Assembly (NCBI GenBank): GCA_030748365.1
Contig: JASMME010000012.1
Coordinates: 1-15,376, forward strand
Reading direction: 5' to 3'
Origin: Lutibacter sp.
Lineage (GTDB): Bacteria > Bacteroidota > Bacteroidia > Flavobacteriales > Flavobacteriaceae
Length of the DNA stretch: 15,376 bases
Positions 9,600 through 15,376 of this stretch are shown here, one piece after another. The translations under genes and the position numbers were made by a program. Position 1 is the stretch's first letter; every line of letters starts with the position of its first letter. The notes beneath the pieces are model-generated. The model made no database searches. It was not told the DNA's origin and saw only the letters and a program-made list of their open reading frames with translations.

Positions 9600-9625
9600 A
9601 TTGATTCTTTTGTGAAAGACTCAAT
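9600..9625. terminator. Imperfect palindrome at the stop of the DUF3089 gene
   Basis: ATTGA-T-TCTTT-TGTG-AAAGA-C-TCAAT on the plus strand: ten base pairs with one internal mismatch and a four-base loop. One arm includes the TGA stop of the minus-strand DUF3089 gene (9621-9623). On the minus strand it sits exactly where transcription should end, but no T-run follows, so a classical intrinsic terminator is not shown. It may instead protect the 3' end or limit read-through into susC. Confidence 0.35.
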
Positions 9626-10676
9626 CTTGAGGGCGTTGGTGTAACCAACGCTGTACCCGTAGTTCGGCATTGTGACGGATATCCTGCCAAAACAAGTTGA
9701 TATCTCCCCGGTGGTAGCTCTTGTTAAACAAGGCCAAGTACCTGTGCGGAAAATGCGGTAAGGAGGTCCATACAAGGCCGTCGGTCAGGCTAATTTTTAG
9801 GGCCTGTCTGTACAATTTTCCATTGCTGTATAAAAATCCTTTGTGTTGCTGTCGCTGGGTACTGACTGCCCCATCCCAGGTGATCGGATTGGTAGTCACA
9901 GCACCGACATACCAGTTATCCCCTTTTTTAGGGCGCGTATATTGCCGGTAGGTATTCCACGACACAAAGCCGCCAGTGGCCGCTGGCTGGTCCATAGGAC
10001 GCAGGTGCTTAAACGTAGCAGGCTGCACCCCTATCCCAGGCAGGTAGGCGGCCACCAATTGCCGCTGTAGGGGCTTGCCGTCAAAAAATTCCTTTAGCAG
10101 GCGGATGGTATGGGTGGTTCCCTGGCTATGGCTTGCTATAATAATCGGACGGCCCTGGTTGTGGTTGCGCAGGTAATTGACAAAAGCCCTTTTAACATCG
10201 GAATAGGCAAGTTCAAGGGCCTGCCTGCCCCCAGCGGTCAGCTGCTCATAGGCACGTATATGGGCCTGGCGGTAATAGGGCACATAGAGTTTTCCGGCCG
10301 TGGCCCAGGCAGAAGCCTGGAACCGGACTGCCAGGTCAATGACTTTTTTTCTTTCTGTAAGGTCTGTGACAGGACTGTTCCAACGGATATCTTTCGCGTC
10401 GAGTAGCAAGGTAGGATACACATAGAAGACATCAGCTGCCAGGGAATCCGGTGAGCGGGGGCTAAGGGCTTGTAGGACCTCGGGATAGGCCCAAGGCAGT
10501 ACGGCCCAGTTATTTTCCTGATCGTAGTTGGGTGCATTGGGTGCTTTCGTGGAAGCAAAATCCTGGGTTTGGTAGGATACCTTACACCCTATAATGAGCA
10601 ATAATAAGGCCCACAACCAACTTTTTTGGGGGGAAATATTTTGAATAAGACGGTTTATAGTTTTGGCTTTTTTCAT
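9621..10676 (-). CDS. DUF3089-family alpha/beta-hydrolase lipoprotein
   Basis: A 351-residue protein when started at the ATG at 10676 (MKKAKTINRL). That start puts a clean lipoprotein signal (LWALLLLIIGC, lipidated Cys31) near the N-terminus. The in-frame ATG at 10775 would add 33 residues that bury the signal and reach toward the divergent tRNA promoter region. DUF3089 hallmarks are visible: DVFYVYPTLLLD (82-93), ASAWATAGKLYVPYYRQA (121-138), the nucleophile elbow SHSQG with Ser184, AAYLPGIGV (209-217), and the C-terminal HRYLALFNKSYHRGDINLFW (311-330), which probably supplies the acid and His. The family is thought to be esterase-like hydrolases; no substrate is established. It lies upstream of susC on the same strand, with a 211-bp gap holding hairpins and a candidate promoter, so it is probably its own transcription unit. 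A role in de-esterifying PUL substrate is possible but only suggested by proximity. Confidence 0.85.
   Translation of the reverse strand: MKKAKTINRLIQNISPQKSWLWALLLLIIGCKVSYQTQDFASTKAPNAPNYDQENNWAVLPWAYPEVLQALSPRSPDSLAADVFYVYPTLLLDAKDIRWNSPVTDLTERKKVIDLAVRFQASAWATAGKLYVPYYRQAHIRAYEQLTAGGRQALELAYSDVKRAFVNYLRNHNQGRPIIIASHSQGTTHTIRLLKEFFDGKPLQRQLVAAYLPGIGVQPATFKHLRPMDQPAATGGFVSWNTYRQYTRPKKGDNWYVGAVTTNPITWDGAVSTQRQQHKGFLYSNGKLYRQALKISLTDGLVWTSLPHFPHRYLALFNKSYHRGDINLFWQDIRHNAELRVQRWLHQRPQD
9633..9651. repeat. Perfect 8-bp hairpin inside the DUF3089 3' end
   Basis: GCGTTGGTGTAACCAACGC is an exact inverted repeat with 8-base arms and a 3-base loop. It encodes the last residues (QRWLHQR) of the DUF3089 protein and lies 7 bases from the palindrome at 9600-9625, so two hairpins lie in tandem around the stop codon. 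Confidence 0.5.
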
Positions 10677-10816
10677 ATTGTTTAAATATATAAAAAAATA
10701 GGATACAGCACCGTTTTTCAAGGCTTTATACGAGGCTAAAATGCCCCTAATATATGCTGAAGTTTGGCAGCCCATAAAAATCCTTTGGGAAGCGAGAAAA
10801 AATGGGAGGCTTTGTG

Positions 10817-10824
10817 TATATTTG
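10817..10824 (+). promoter_or_regulatory. -7 box of the tRNA-Arg promoter
   Basis: TATATTTG matches the Bacteroidota -7 consensus TAnnTTTG exactly and sits 7 bases before the mature tRNA 5' end at 10832. No -33 TTTG is present at the usual distance; the nearest TTTG (10784-10787) is 29 bases upstream, which is too far. Confidence 0.6.
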
Positions 10825-10831
10825 CGGTCCC

Positions 10832-10903
10832 GGCCCCGTAGTTCAATGGATAGAATAGAAGTTTCCTAAACTTTAGATACAAGTTCGATTCTTGTCGGGG
10901 CTA
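10832..10903 (+). tRNA. trnR(ccu): tRNA-Arg (anticodon CCU)
   Basis: A complete 72-nt cloverleaf can be folded by hand. The acceptor stem is GGCCCCG/CGGGGCT with a terminal G-U pair, the D stem is GTTC/GAAT, and the anticodon stem is GAAGT/ACTTT around loop TTCCTAA. The CCT anticodon is at 10865-10867, giving Arg for codon AGG. The T stem is ACAAG/CTTGT with loop TTCGATT, and the discriminator is A. The 3' CCA is not encoded. It stands alone on the plus strand between minus-strand genes. Confidence 0.95.
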
Positions 10904-10926
10904 CTACCTTTTCTTTATCCTGTTAA

Positions 10927-10960
10927 GACCGCTGCCACCGGTGGTCAATAGCGTTTTTTT
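10927..10960 (+). terminator. Putative terminator of the tRNA-Arg gene
   Basis: GACCGC (10927-10932) can pair with GTGGTC (10941-10946) with one G-U pair, around a GC-rich loop. A run of seven T residues follows at 10954-10960. The 7-base gap between stem and T-run weakens the call, but position and direction fit. Confidence 0.4.
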
Positions 10961-11259
10961 ACCCTATCAAAGGACTTAAACAAGAGTCACTCTCAGAGGC
11001 CTGTGTTTATACTACAAAACCAACAGGGATGCATATTTAGGCTGTACCCAGGTTCGTTTGAGCATAGACACTATCCAAAGAATATATTGACCTTCTATCA
11101 GCACTTTAATAATACCACTGGTTGTAAAGCCGGGGCTGGTATTCCGACAAGTACTGGGGTGGCTCTTCCCAAGGTGCTAGCAAGGTTTCCCAGCATTGCC
11201 AAGAAACAAGCGTATTGCTTCGTTGTATCAACGACAGTATAAACAAAAGAAACAACAAA
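10961..11259. other. Gene-poor stretch, possible gene remnant
   Basis: About 300 bp with no convincing gene. Short frames open on both strands (up to 79 codons), but none has a recognisable domain, credible start context or conserved neighbour. A noticeably GC-richer block at about 11125-11210 lies between AT-rich flanks and may be the remnant of a decayed gene. No insertion-sequence ends or target duplications were recognised. Confidence 0.3.
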
Positions 11260-11278
11260 CCTTTTTTCTGAAAAAAGG
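11260..11278 (-). terminator. Terminator hairpin of the surface-protein gene pair
   Basis: CCTTTTTTCTGAAAAAAGG has perfect 8-base arms and a 3-base loop, about 30 bases past the stop codon at 11308. On the minus strand it is followed by a T-rich tail (TTTGTTGTTTC). Position, symmetry and the T-rich tail fit an intrinsic terminator ending the unit 12928 to 11308. Confidence 0.55.
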
Positions 11279-11307
11279 ATAAACAGGGACAAAAAATTAT
11301 TAAAGAT

Positions 11308-12048
11308 TTATTCTCCAATTATCTTAAAAAAACCTATTTTAAATCTAATCTCATCATTTGTTAATACATCCTGGGTACGAACTTGAAATTTGATTGTATA
11401 AGAACCAGTATAACTTTTAAATTCAGTGGTATTTGCTAAAACATCGAGGTTGTCAAAACCAGTAAAAGTACGAATAGCACCCTGGCCATTATTATATTCT
11501 TCTTTATATGTTTGCGATACAATCTCATTGCTATTATAAGTAACCAACAACCTTGCGTCATATTTATCCACACCACTTGCTTGGCTATCCATCGTATAGT
11601 AGGTATCAAACGAAATAAATGCAGCTCCTGTTTCTTCTTTAGTAGCAGTTGTTGTGTAGATATCAACCCAAGCAGTAGTATAATTTTTAAATGTCTTTTC
11701 TTCAAAAACTCTAGCAGTAGCAGCTTCTTGGATTATATTAACCCAACTACTACCCGTATAGACCTGTAGTTCTCCACCATTACAATCCGTACAGTATACC
11801 ATAAGGCCCGTAGCAGGATTGGAAATGTCAGTTCGTTGTGCTGCCGTCATTCGGGGAGGTAAAAAGCCCTTAGTGTTACTCTGTACTTCTAGGGCTGCAG
11901 AGGCGTCTGGTGTTTCGGTTCCTATACCTATTTGGGCATGGCTACCGATCGTTATAAACAAGTACAAGACCAGTAATGGCTTGAGCTTATAGAAGACCCC
12001 CTTGGGGTGGTGTTGGGTTAATTGAACTTTGGTAACTGTTTTCATCAT
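11308..12048 (-). CDS. Secreted surface protein with flavobacterial 'IGIGTxTP' leader and variable C-terminal domain
   Basis: A 246-residue protein with signal peptide 1-38 (LLVLYLFITIGSHAQ). Residues 40-105 are the recurrent Bacteroidota segment IGIGTETPDASAALEVQS, GFLPPRMTAAQR, GLMVYCTDCNGGELQVYTGSSW, seen in front of many unrelated extracellular and tail-fibre-like domains. The remaining about 135 residues are beta-rich and unrecognised (TFKNYTTAWVDIYTTTATKEETG, DKYDARLLVTYN, YTGSYTIKFQVRTQD). No T9SS sorting domain is visible at the C-terminus, so the mode of display is unclear. The DNA for the C-terminal part is distinctly more AT-rich than that for the leader. It lies 16 bp after the T9SS cargo gene and probably shares its transcript. 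No biochemical function can be assigned. Confidence 0.75.
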   Translation of the reverse strand: MMKTVTKVQLTQHHPKGVFYKLKPLLVLYLFITIGSHAQIGIGTETPDASAALEVQSNTKGFLPPRMTAAQRTDISNPATGLMVYCTDCNGGELQVYTGSSWVNIIQEAATARVFEEKTFKNYTTAWVDIYTTTATKEETGAAFISFDTYYTMDSQASGVDKYDARLLVTYNSNEIVSQTYKEEYNNGQGAIRTFTGFDNLDVLANTTEFKSYTGSYTIKFQVRTQDVLTNDEIRFKIGFFKIIGE

Positions 12049-12064
12049 AGTATTAAGTAATTAA

Positions 12065-12928
12065 TTAGTGTATAAGTAATTTAATGGTGTGATTAGTTCG
12101 CTCGTCGGAGCGAAATTTTAAAACGTAAAGCCCCGTCGGTAGCACAGGCTTGGTAAAGCGGTTGAGCCCAGGCTTGGGTTCCGTATCTTTCTTGTAATAG
12201 ATGCGTTTGCCCAAGGAATTGTACAAACCGATGTCTACTTTTTTTATACCAAGGGGCAAACGGTAGTATATCTCTTGGGTGCTACCTGCCGGATTGGGGT
12301 ATACTTCCAAGTCTTGCCAAGTGATTTCTTCTAGGCCCAGGCCTCCTCCTACTACTGCCGCATAGGCAAATTCACCAAATCCAAGATTATCTTCGTATTT
12401 AACCCAATTGGAGCTAGTGTTGTCACGTCTTAGCAACACAGGTGTTCCTGTTGTGGTTTTGCCTCCATAGGTAGTAGCTGTATTGGTAAGACCGGTTACC
12501 TGAACATCTGTGGAAGAACCGGTACTTTGAGTGACCGTCCAATATTCGGTATCACTAAGTGCATAGTTTACTAAGGATGGGTCTATGGTACCTGAAGGGG
12601 CGGCCTTGGTATAACTTGTTTGGATATTATCATCGGCCGCTGTGGTAATCGTGATAGAAGAACTAGATGATCCATCAGTATGATATCTTGTAGTAGTCCC
12701 TGCTATACCGGCACCGTCCGGCAGACTTGCACCTTCTCCTAAGACAAAATTCCCGCCTTGGGCAACGATAATTGTTTTAGTAGACGTGGTAAAGGTGGTG
12801 CCCTCGGAAAGGTAGAATACACCACCAGATCCCACGAACAAAGATTGGGCATACACAATGGGAGATACCGCAATAAGCAGTACCATATAAACAAGAGAAG
12901 TCCTTAAAAGAAACGTATTCTTTTTCAT
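12065..12928 (-). CDS. Small T9SS cargo protein (type A sorting domain)
   Basis: A 287-residue protein when started at the ATG at 12928 (MKKNTFLLRTSLVY), which gives a normal signal peptide ending at IVYAQS. The upstream in-frame ATG at 12970 would add 14 polar residues before it. The mature N-terminus (29-80) shows a short beta-repeat pattern (GSGGVFYLSEGTTF, AQGGNFVLGEGASL), like the stem of a beta-helix or adhesin. The middle is Thr/Ser-rich with no recognised domain. Residues 208-287 form a classic type A sorting domain: VYPNPAG, KVDIGLYNSLGKRIYYK, LPTGLYVLKF and TIKLLIH. It should be exported by Sec, crossed by T9SS and attached or released at the surface. It is first of a two-gene unit with the protein 16 bp downstream, which it may display or support; that partnership is inference only. 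Confidence 0.85.
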   Translation of the reverse strand: MKKNTFLLRTSLVYMVLLIAVSPIVYAQSLFVGSGGVFYLSEGTTFTTSTKTIIVAQGGNFVLGEGASLPDGAGIAGTTTRYHTDGSSSSSITITTAADDNIQTSYTKAAPSGTIDPSLVNYALSDTEYWTVTQSTGSSTDVQVTGLTNTATTYGGKTTTGTPVLLRRDNTSSNWVKYEDNLGFGEFAYAAVVGGGLGLEEITWQDLEVYPNPAGSTQEIYYRLPLGIKKVDIGLYNSLGKRIYYKKDTEPKPGLNRFTKPVLPTGLYVLKFRSDERTNHTIKLLIH

Positions 12929-12947
12929 TTTTTGCAATTTTTCGTAA

Positions 12948-12957
12948 GCAATATTGC
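12948..12957. promoter_or_regulatory. Short palindrome upstream of the T9SS cargo gene
   Basis: GCAATATTGC is a perfect 10-base palindrome, 20 bases before the start at 12928, with a related TTTGCAA nearby at 12931-12937. It could be an operator half-site cluster, but symmetric 10-mers in AT-rich DNA are common. Confidence 0.2.
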
Positions 12958-13296
12958 AGTGAAAACTCAAAAAACCATATTTTATTGTTTAAAAGTTTAA
13001 ATAGTTCACTTCATTTGTTAATCGGGGGGTTAATTTTAAAGATTGGTACTTGGCTACTATGATTTGGAAAGGTTCCTTTTTATAATAAACACCTATTGTA
13101 ATGCCTGAAAAACTTGTTGCCTTTTTAGAGAGGGTTTGTCACCAAAACCATTGCTGTTTTTAACAACCTCCTTTATTGGTATTTTACCCATTATTACTAT
13201 CCAGGCTTATGCCGTCATGGAAAATACCTAGCTCATGATTCTCTCCTCCGCCAACACAGCCCACAACGTTTACTTTTATATAAAACTTATTTTCGT
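12958..13296. other. Divergent intergenic region
   Basis: About 340 bp of AT-rich DNA between divergent transcription units. Only trivial reading frames are present, such as a 20-codon frame at 13101 without a ribosome binding site. No RNA gene or mobile element was recognised. It must contain the promoter of the minus-strand surface-protein pair, though no good TAnnTTTG match was found on that strand. Confidence 0.5.
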
Positions 13297-13304
13297 TATA
13301 TTTG
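13297..13304 (+). promoter_or_regulatory. -7 box of the AraC-FGE-hydrolase gene
   Basis: TATATTTG is an exact match to TAnnTTTG, 31 bases before the ATG at 13336. It implies a start near 13311 and a leader of about 25 bases. The upstream GTTTAC at 13268-13273 is only a weak -33 candidate. The identical box precedes the tRNA gene at 10817. Confidence 0.55.
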
Positions 13305-13335
13305 GAAGTAGTCATCTTTTTGCAACCCTTACCCT

Positions 13336-15376
13336 ATGTCAGAGATTTACGAAAAAACCCTAGCGGATATTGCGCGTCACTATACTGACAGCCATTACTC
13401 CTCACTCACCTTGTTGGAAAATCTCGGACTGGATAAATCAGCGGTTAGGGAGAGCATCAAAAAAAAGACCCGGCGGTCATTGTCTAATTTTATCCGTTAC
13501 TACCGCCTAAAACAGGCCCAAAAGCTCTTGCGGGAAGGTAGCAGGAATATTTCTGAAGTGGCCTATGACTCAGGGTTCTCCTCCCTGTCTTATTTCTCAA
13601 AATCCTTCAAGGATGAATTTGGCTACAGCCCCAACACCTCCCTAAACAAGCTAAAATTTGTAAGAAAAGGCCAGTCAGTATTAATGGGCCTGATTCAACT
13701 CAGAAAAAAACCAGCCACCCTCCTGTCCGGGGTGCTGTTAGTGGCCATCACTCTTATGGGCATTCCCCAATGGCTTGGTTCAATCAACAGCCCCCAGAAA
13801 ACCCAGCGGTCAATGCTGGCGGCATACGCTGATATCAATGAGGTTTCACTCAAGACACTGAAGACAAACGACACCCTTTCTATTAACGAGGAAATGCAGC
13901 ATTACGATATTTCCTGGCGGCTCAATGATCGTTATGACTGGGTGCCAATTCATAAAATTTCTGATTCTACCTTCCTGTTCCCCTTAAAACTGACCCATCT
14001 TATCCAAATCCGCCTATCGGAAGTAGGAAAAGAGTCTTTTCAGTTTAAAAGTCGTATGTCTTCCTTAAAAAAATTGGCCATCAACCTAGATGTTTTGCAA
14101 GACGAGACCGGTATTTATTTTCCGGCTATGAAATTGAACTTGCCCAATGCCAATTTCCTAAAATCCTATGAAACACTGAACATCAAACCTTTTTATATAG
14201 ACAAATACGAAGTGTCAAACAAAGAGTTCAAGGAATTTGTAGATGACAATGGCTATTATAAAAAAGAGTTCTGGCCCGAAAAAATCCACTACAAAGGGCG
14301 TTTGATTCGTTTTGAAGAGGTCAAGGACCTATTTGTGGACAACTCGGGCTATCCCTCTCCCCGTTACTGGTTTAGGGGAAAATACGAAGCGGGAAAAGAA
14401 CTGTATCCTGTAAGTGGTATCTCGTGGTACGAGGCCACTGCCTACGCAAAATACCGTGGCAAGAGCTTGCCTAGTCTTGGCCAGTGGTTCTATGCTTTTA
14501 ACAGGAATCATCCCAATGATGCCCTTAAGAATGCCAACATCACCTCGGGCAGTCATACCATATCGAGGCTGGAGTCAACCGCCAAAAACTTTTACGGTAT
14601 ACACGACCTTGCGGGCAATGTAAGGGAATGGGTTAAAAACCCCGTCTTGGATAAAAACCAACGCGGAATTCTCGGTGGTTCCTTTGCTGACAACAGCTAT
14701 ATGGCCTTTGATTTCTTTGCGCAAAATGCCTGGAACAGGTCAATTTACAACGGGGTCCGGCTTGTAAAAAACGTGGACCTTGACAGTACGGGAATGATCT
14801 TCTATAAAAAGGGCGTGTCGCGTAACTTTTATAAAAATGCGGCAACGACCGAACGAGAGTGGCAACTTATCAAAAGCCTGTACTCATACGAAAAATCCCA
14901 ACGTTCCTTTGAGCAAAAAACGACCTTCACAAAGGTGCACGACCGGGCCTATTATCGGAAAAGAATCGATATCCTAGACAAAGACGGTACGGTTATCCCC
15001 ATGCACCACCTGTCTTATGATCCGACAAAAAAAGCCGACAAGGCCCTTGTCTATTTCCCTGGATCAAATGCCTTGTTTGAAGACGGCCTTCGTTTCTATT
15101 ATTTTTTTGATACGCTGCTAAAGAACGGTGTCGATATCATCTGTCCGGAATACCTAAGCACCTATTCCCGCAAGGACGAAATCAAGACAGACATCGGAGA
15201 CCTTTCACTGGCGTACAGGGACCATTCTATTACCTGGGTAAAAGAAACGCGCTACGCAGTTGACTACCTGGAACAGGCGGGTATCAGCCCGCATTTTATA
15301 GGGGTGAGCTGGGGCGGCCAAATGGGTGTCAACATCTTGGCCATAGAGCCGCGTTTTAAGACCGGAGTGCTGGTGG
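13336..15376 (+). CDS. Membrane-anchored AraC-type regulator fused to FGE/SUMF1-like and alpha/beta-hydrolase domains (partial, 3' end outside window)
   Basis: The frame is open for 680 codons from the ATG at 13336 to the window edge. Residues 10-105 are an AraC/XylS double helix-turn-helix domain, with FIRYYRLKQAQKLLREGSRNISEVAYDSGFSSLSYFSKSFKDEFGYSP as its core (52-99, key residues A61, L64, I72, V75, A76, G80, F81, Y86, F87, F91, G96). Basic residues at 110-125 precede one transmembrane helix (about 128-147), predicting an N-in, C-out topology. A beta-rich linker covers about 160-260. An FGE/SUMF1-like domain (262-478) shows PFYIDKYEVSNKEFKEFV, YPVSGISWYEATAYAKYRGKSLPS, GIHDLAGNVREW, ILGGSF and NGVRLVK. 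It lacks the paired cysteines of true formylglycine-generating enzyme. An alpha/beta hydrolase follows (about 540 on), with LVYFPGSNAL at 571-580 and nucleophile elbow GVSWGG (Ser658); acid and His lie beyond the window. The FGE-hydrolase half resembles proteins known with an N-terminal Ser/Thr kinase; here the DNA-binding domain replaces the kinase. Function as a membrane one-component regulator is inferred. Confidence 0.9.
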   Translation, partial: MSEIYEKTLADIARHYTDSHYSSLTLLENLGLDKSAVRESIKKKTRRSLSNFIRYYRLKQAQKLLREGSRNISEVAYDSGFSSLSYFSKSFKDEFGYSPNTSLNKLKFVRKGQSVLMGLIQLRKKPATLLSGVLLVAITLMGIPQWLGSINSPQKTQRSMLAAYADINEVSLKTLKTNDTLSINEEMQHYDISWRLNDRYDWVPIHKISDSTFLFPLKLTHLIQIRLSEVGKESFQFKSRMSSLKKLAINLDVLQDETGIYFPAMKLNLPNANFLKSYETLNIKPFYIDKYEVSNKEFKEFVDDNGYYKKEFWPEKIHYKGRLIRFEEVKDLFVDNSGYPSPRYWFRGKYEAGKELYPVSGISWYEATAYAKYRGKSLPSLGQWFYAFNRNHPNDALKNANITSGSHTISRLESTAKNFYGIHDLAGNVREWVKNPVLDKNQRGILGGSFADNSYMAFDFFAQNAWNRSIYNGVRLVKNVDLDSTGMIFYKKGVSRNFYKNAATTEREWQLIKSLYSYEKSQRSFEQKTTFTKVHDRAYYRKRIDILDKDGTVIPMHHLSYDPTKKADKALVYFPGSNALFEDGLRFYYFFDTLLKNGVDIICPEYLSTYSRKDEIKTDIGDLSLAYRDHSITWVKETRYAVDYLEQAGISPHFIGVSWGGQMGVNILAIEPRFKTGVLV

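Noticed and set aside
10677..10775. 33-residue N-terminal extension of the DUF3089 protein from the ATG at 10775
   Set aside because: It would push the lipoprotein signal and its Cys to residue 64, which is not functional; the ATG at 10676 gives a normal signal peptide.
10832..10960. tRNA-Arg as an integration site for a genomic island
   Set aside because: No integrase gene and no direct repeat of the tRNA 3' end was found in the window.
11003..11318. Short frames on both strands (79 codons plus strand, 64 and 70 codons minus strand)
   Set aside because: No domain, start context or codon pattern supports them; two share the same DNA in different frames and one overlaps the terminator hairpin and the end of the neighbouring gene.
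12929..12970. 14-residue N-terminal extension of the T9SS cargo protein
   Set aside because: It places polar residues before a complete signal peptide that starts MKKN at 12928.
13101..13163. 20-codon frame in the divergent intergenic region
   Set aside because: Too short, with no ribosome binding site and no recognisable sequence.

Overview
The window reads as chromosomal DNA from a polysaccharide-degrading member of the Bacteroidota, most likely a marine-type Flavobacteriaceae. The reasons are a SusC/SusD pair, type IX secretion (T9SS) sorting domains with YPNP motifs, the flavobacterial 'IGIGTxTP' surface-protein leader, and promoter boxes of the Bacteroidota -7 type (TAnnTTTG). No species is assigned.

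Left part, minus strand (9409 down to beyond base 1): a polysaccharide utilization operon with very tight spacing. Its order is SusC-like TonB-dependent transporter, SusD-like glycan-binding lipoprotein, a DUF4959/DUF5126/DUF5000-type lipoprotein with a discoidin-like C-terminus, then a large modular GH5-family glycoside hydrolase. The hydrolase has two CBM6-like modules, a thrombospondin-3-like motif and the beginning of a T9SS sorting domain, and it runs off the left edge of the window. Together these would bind a beta-linked glycan at the surface, cut it outside the cell, and import the oligosaccharides. No PUL regulator (SusR, HTCS or ECF sigma/anti-sigma) is visible beside it.

Middle: upstream of susC, on the same strand, is a DUF3089 alpha/beta-hydrolase lipoprotein (9621-10676) whose stop codon is bracketed by two hairpins. 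Then comes a plus-strand tRNA-Arg(CCU) gene with a good -7 box and a possible terminator, followed by about 350 bp with no convincing gene. Next is a minus-strand two-gene unit encoding a small T9SS cargo protein and a mosaic surface protein with a conserved leader and an AT-rich C-terminal domain.

Right part, plus strand (13336 to the window end): the most unusual gene. It encodes one uninterrupted polypeptide joining an AraC-type DNA-binding domain, one transmembrane helix, a sulfatase-modifying-factor (FGE/SUMF1-like) domain without the FGE cysteines, and an alpha/beta hydrolase with a GVSWG nucleophile elbow. The inferred topology puts the DNA-binding domain in the cytoplasm and the other domains in the periplasm, so it looks like a membrane-bound one-component regulator with an enzyme-like sensor. 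It is the best candidate in this window for an undescribed system.
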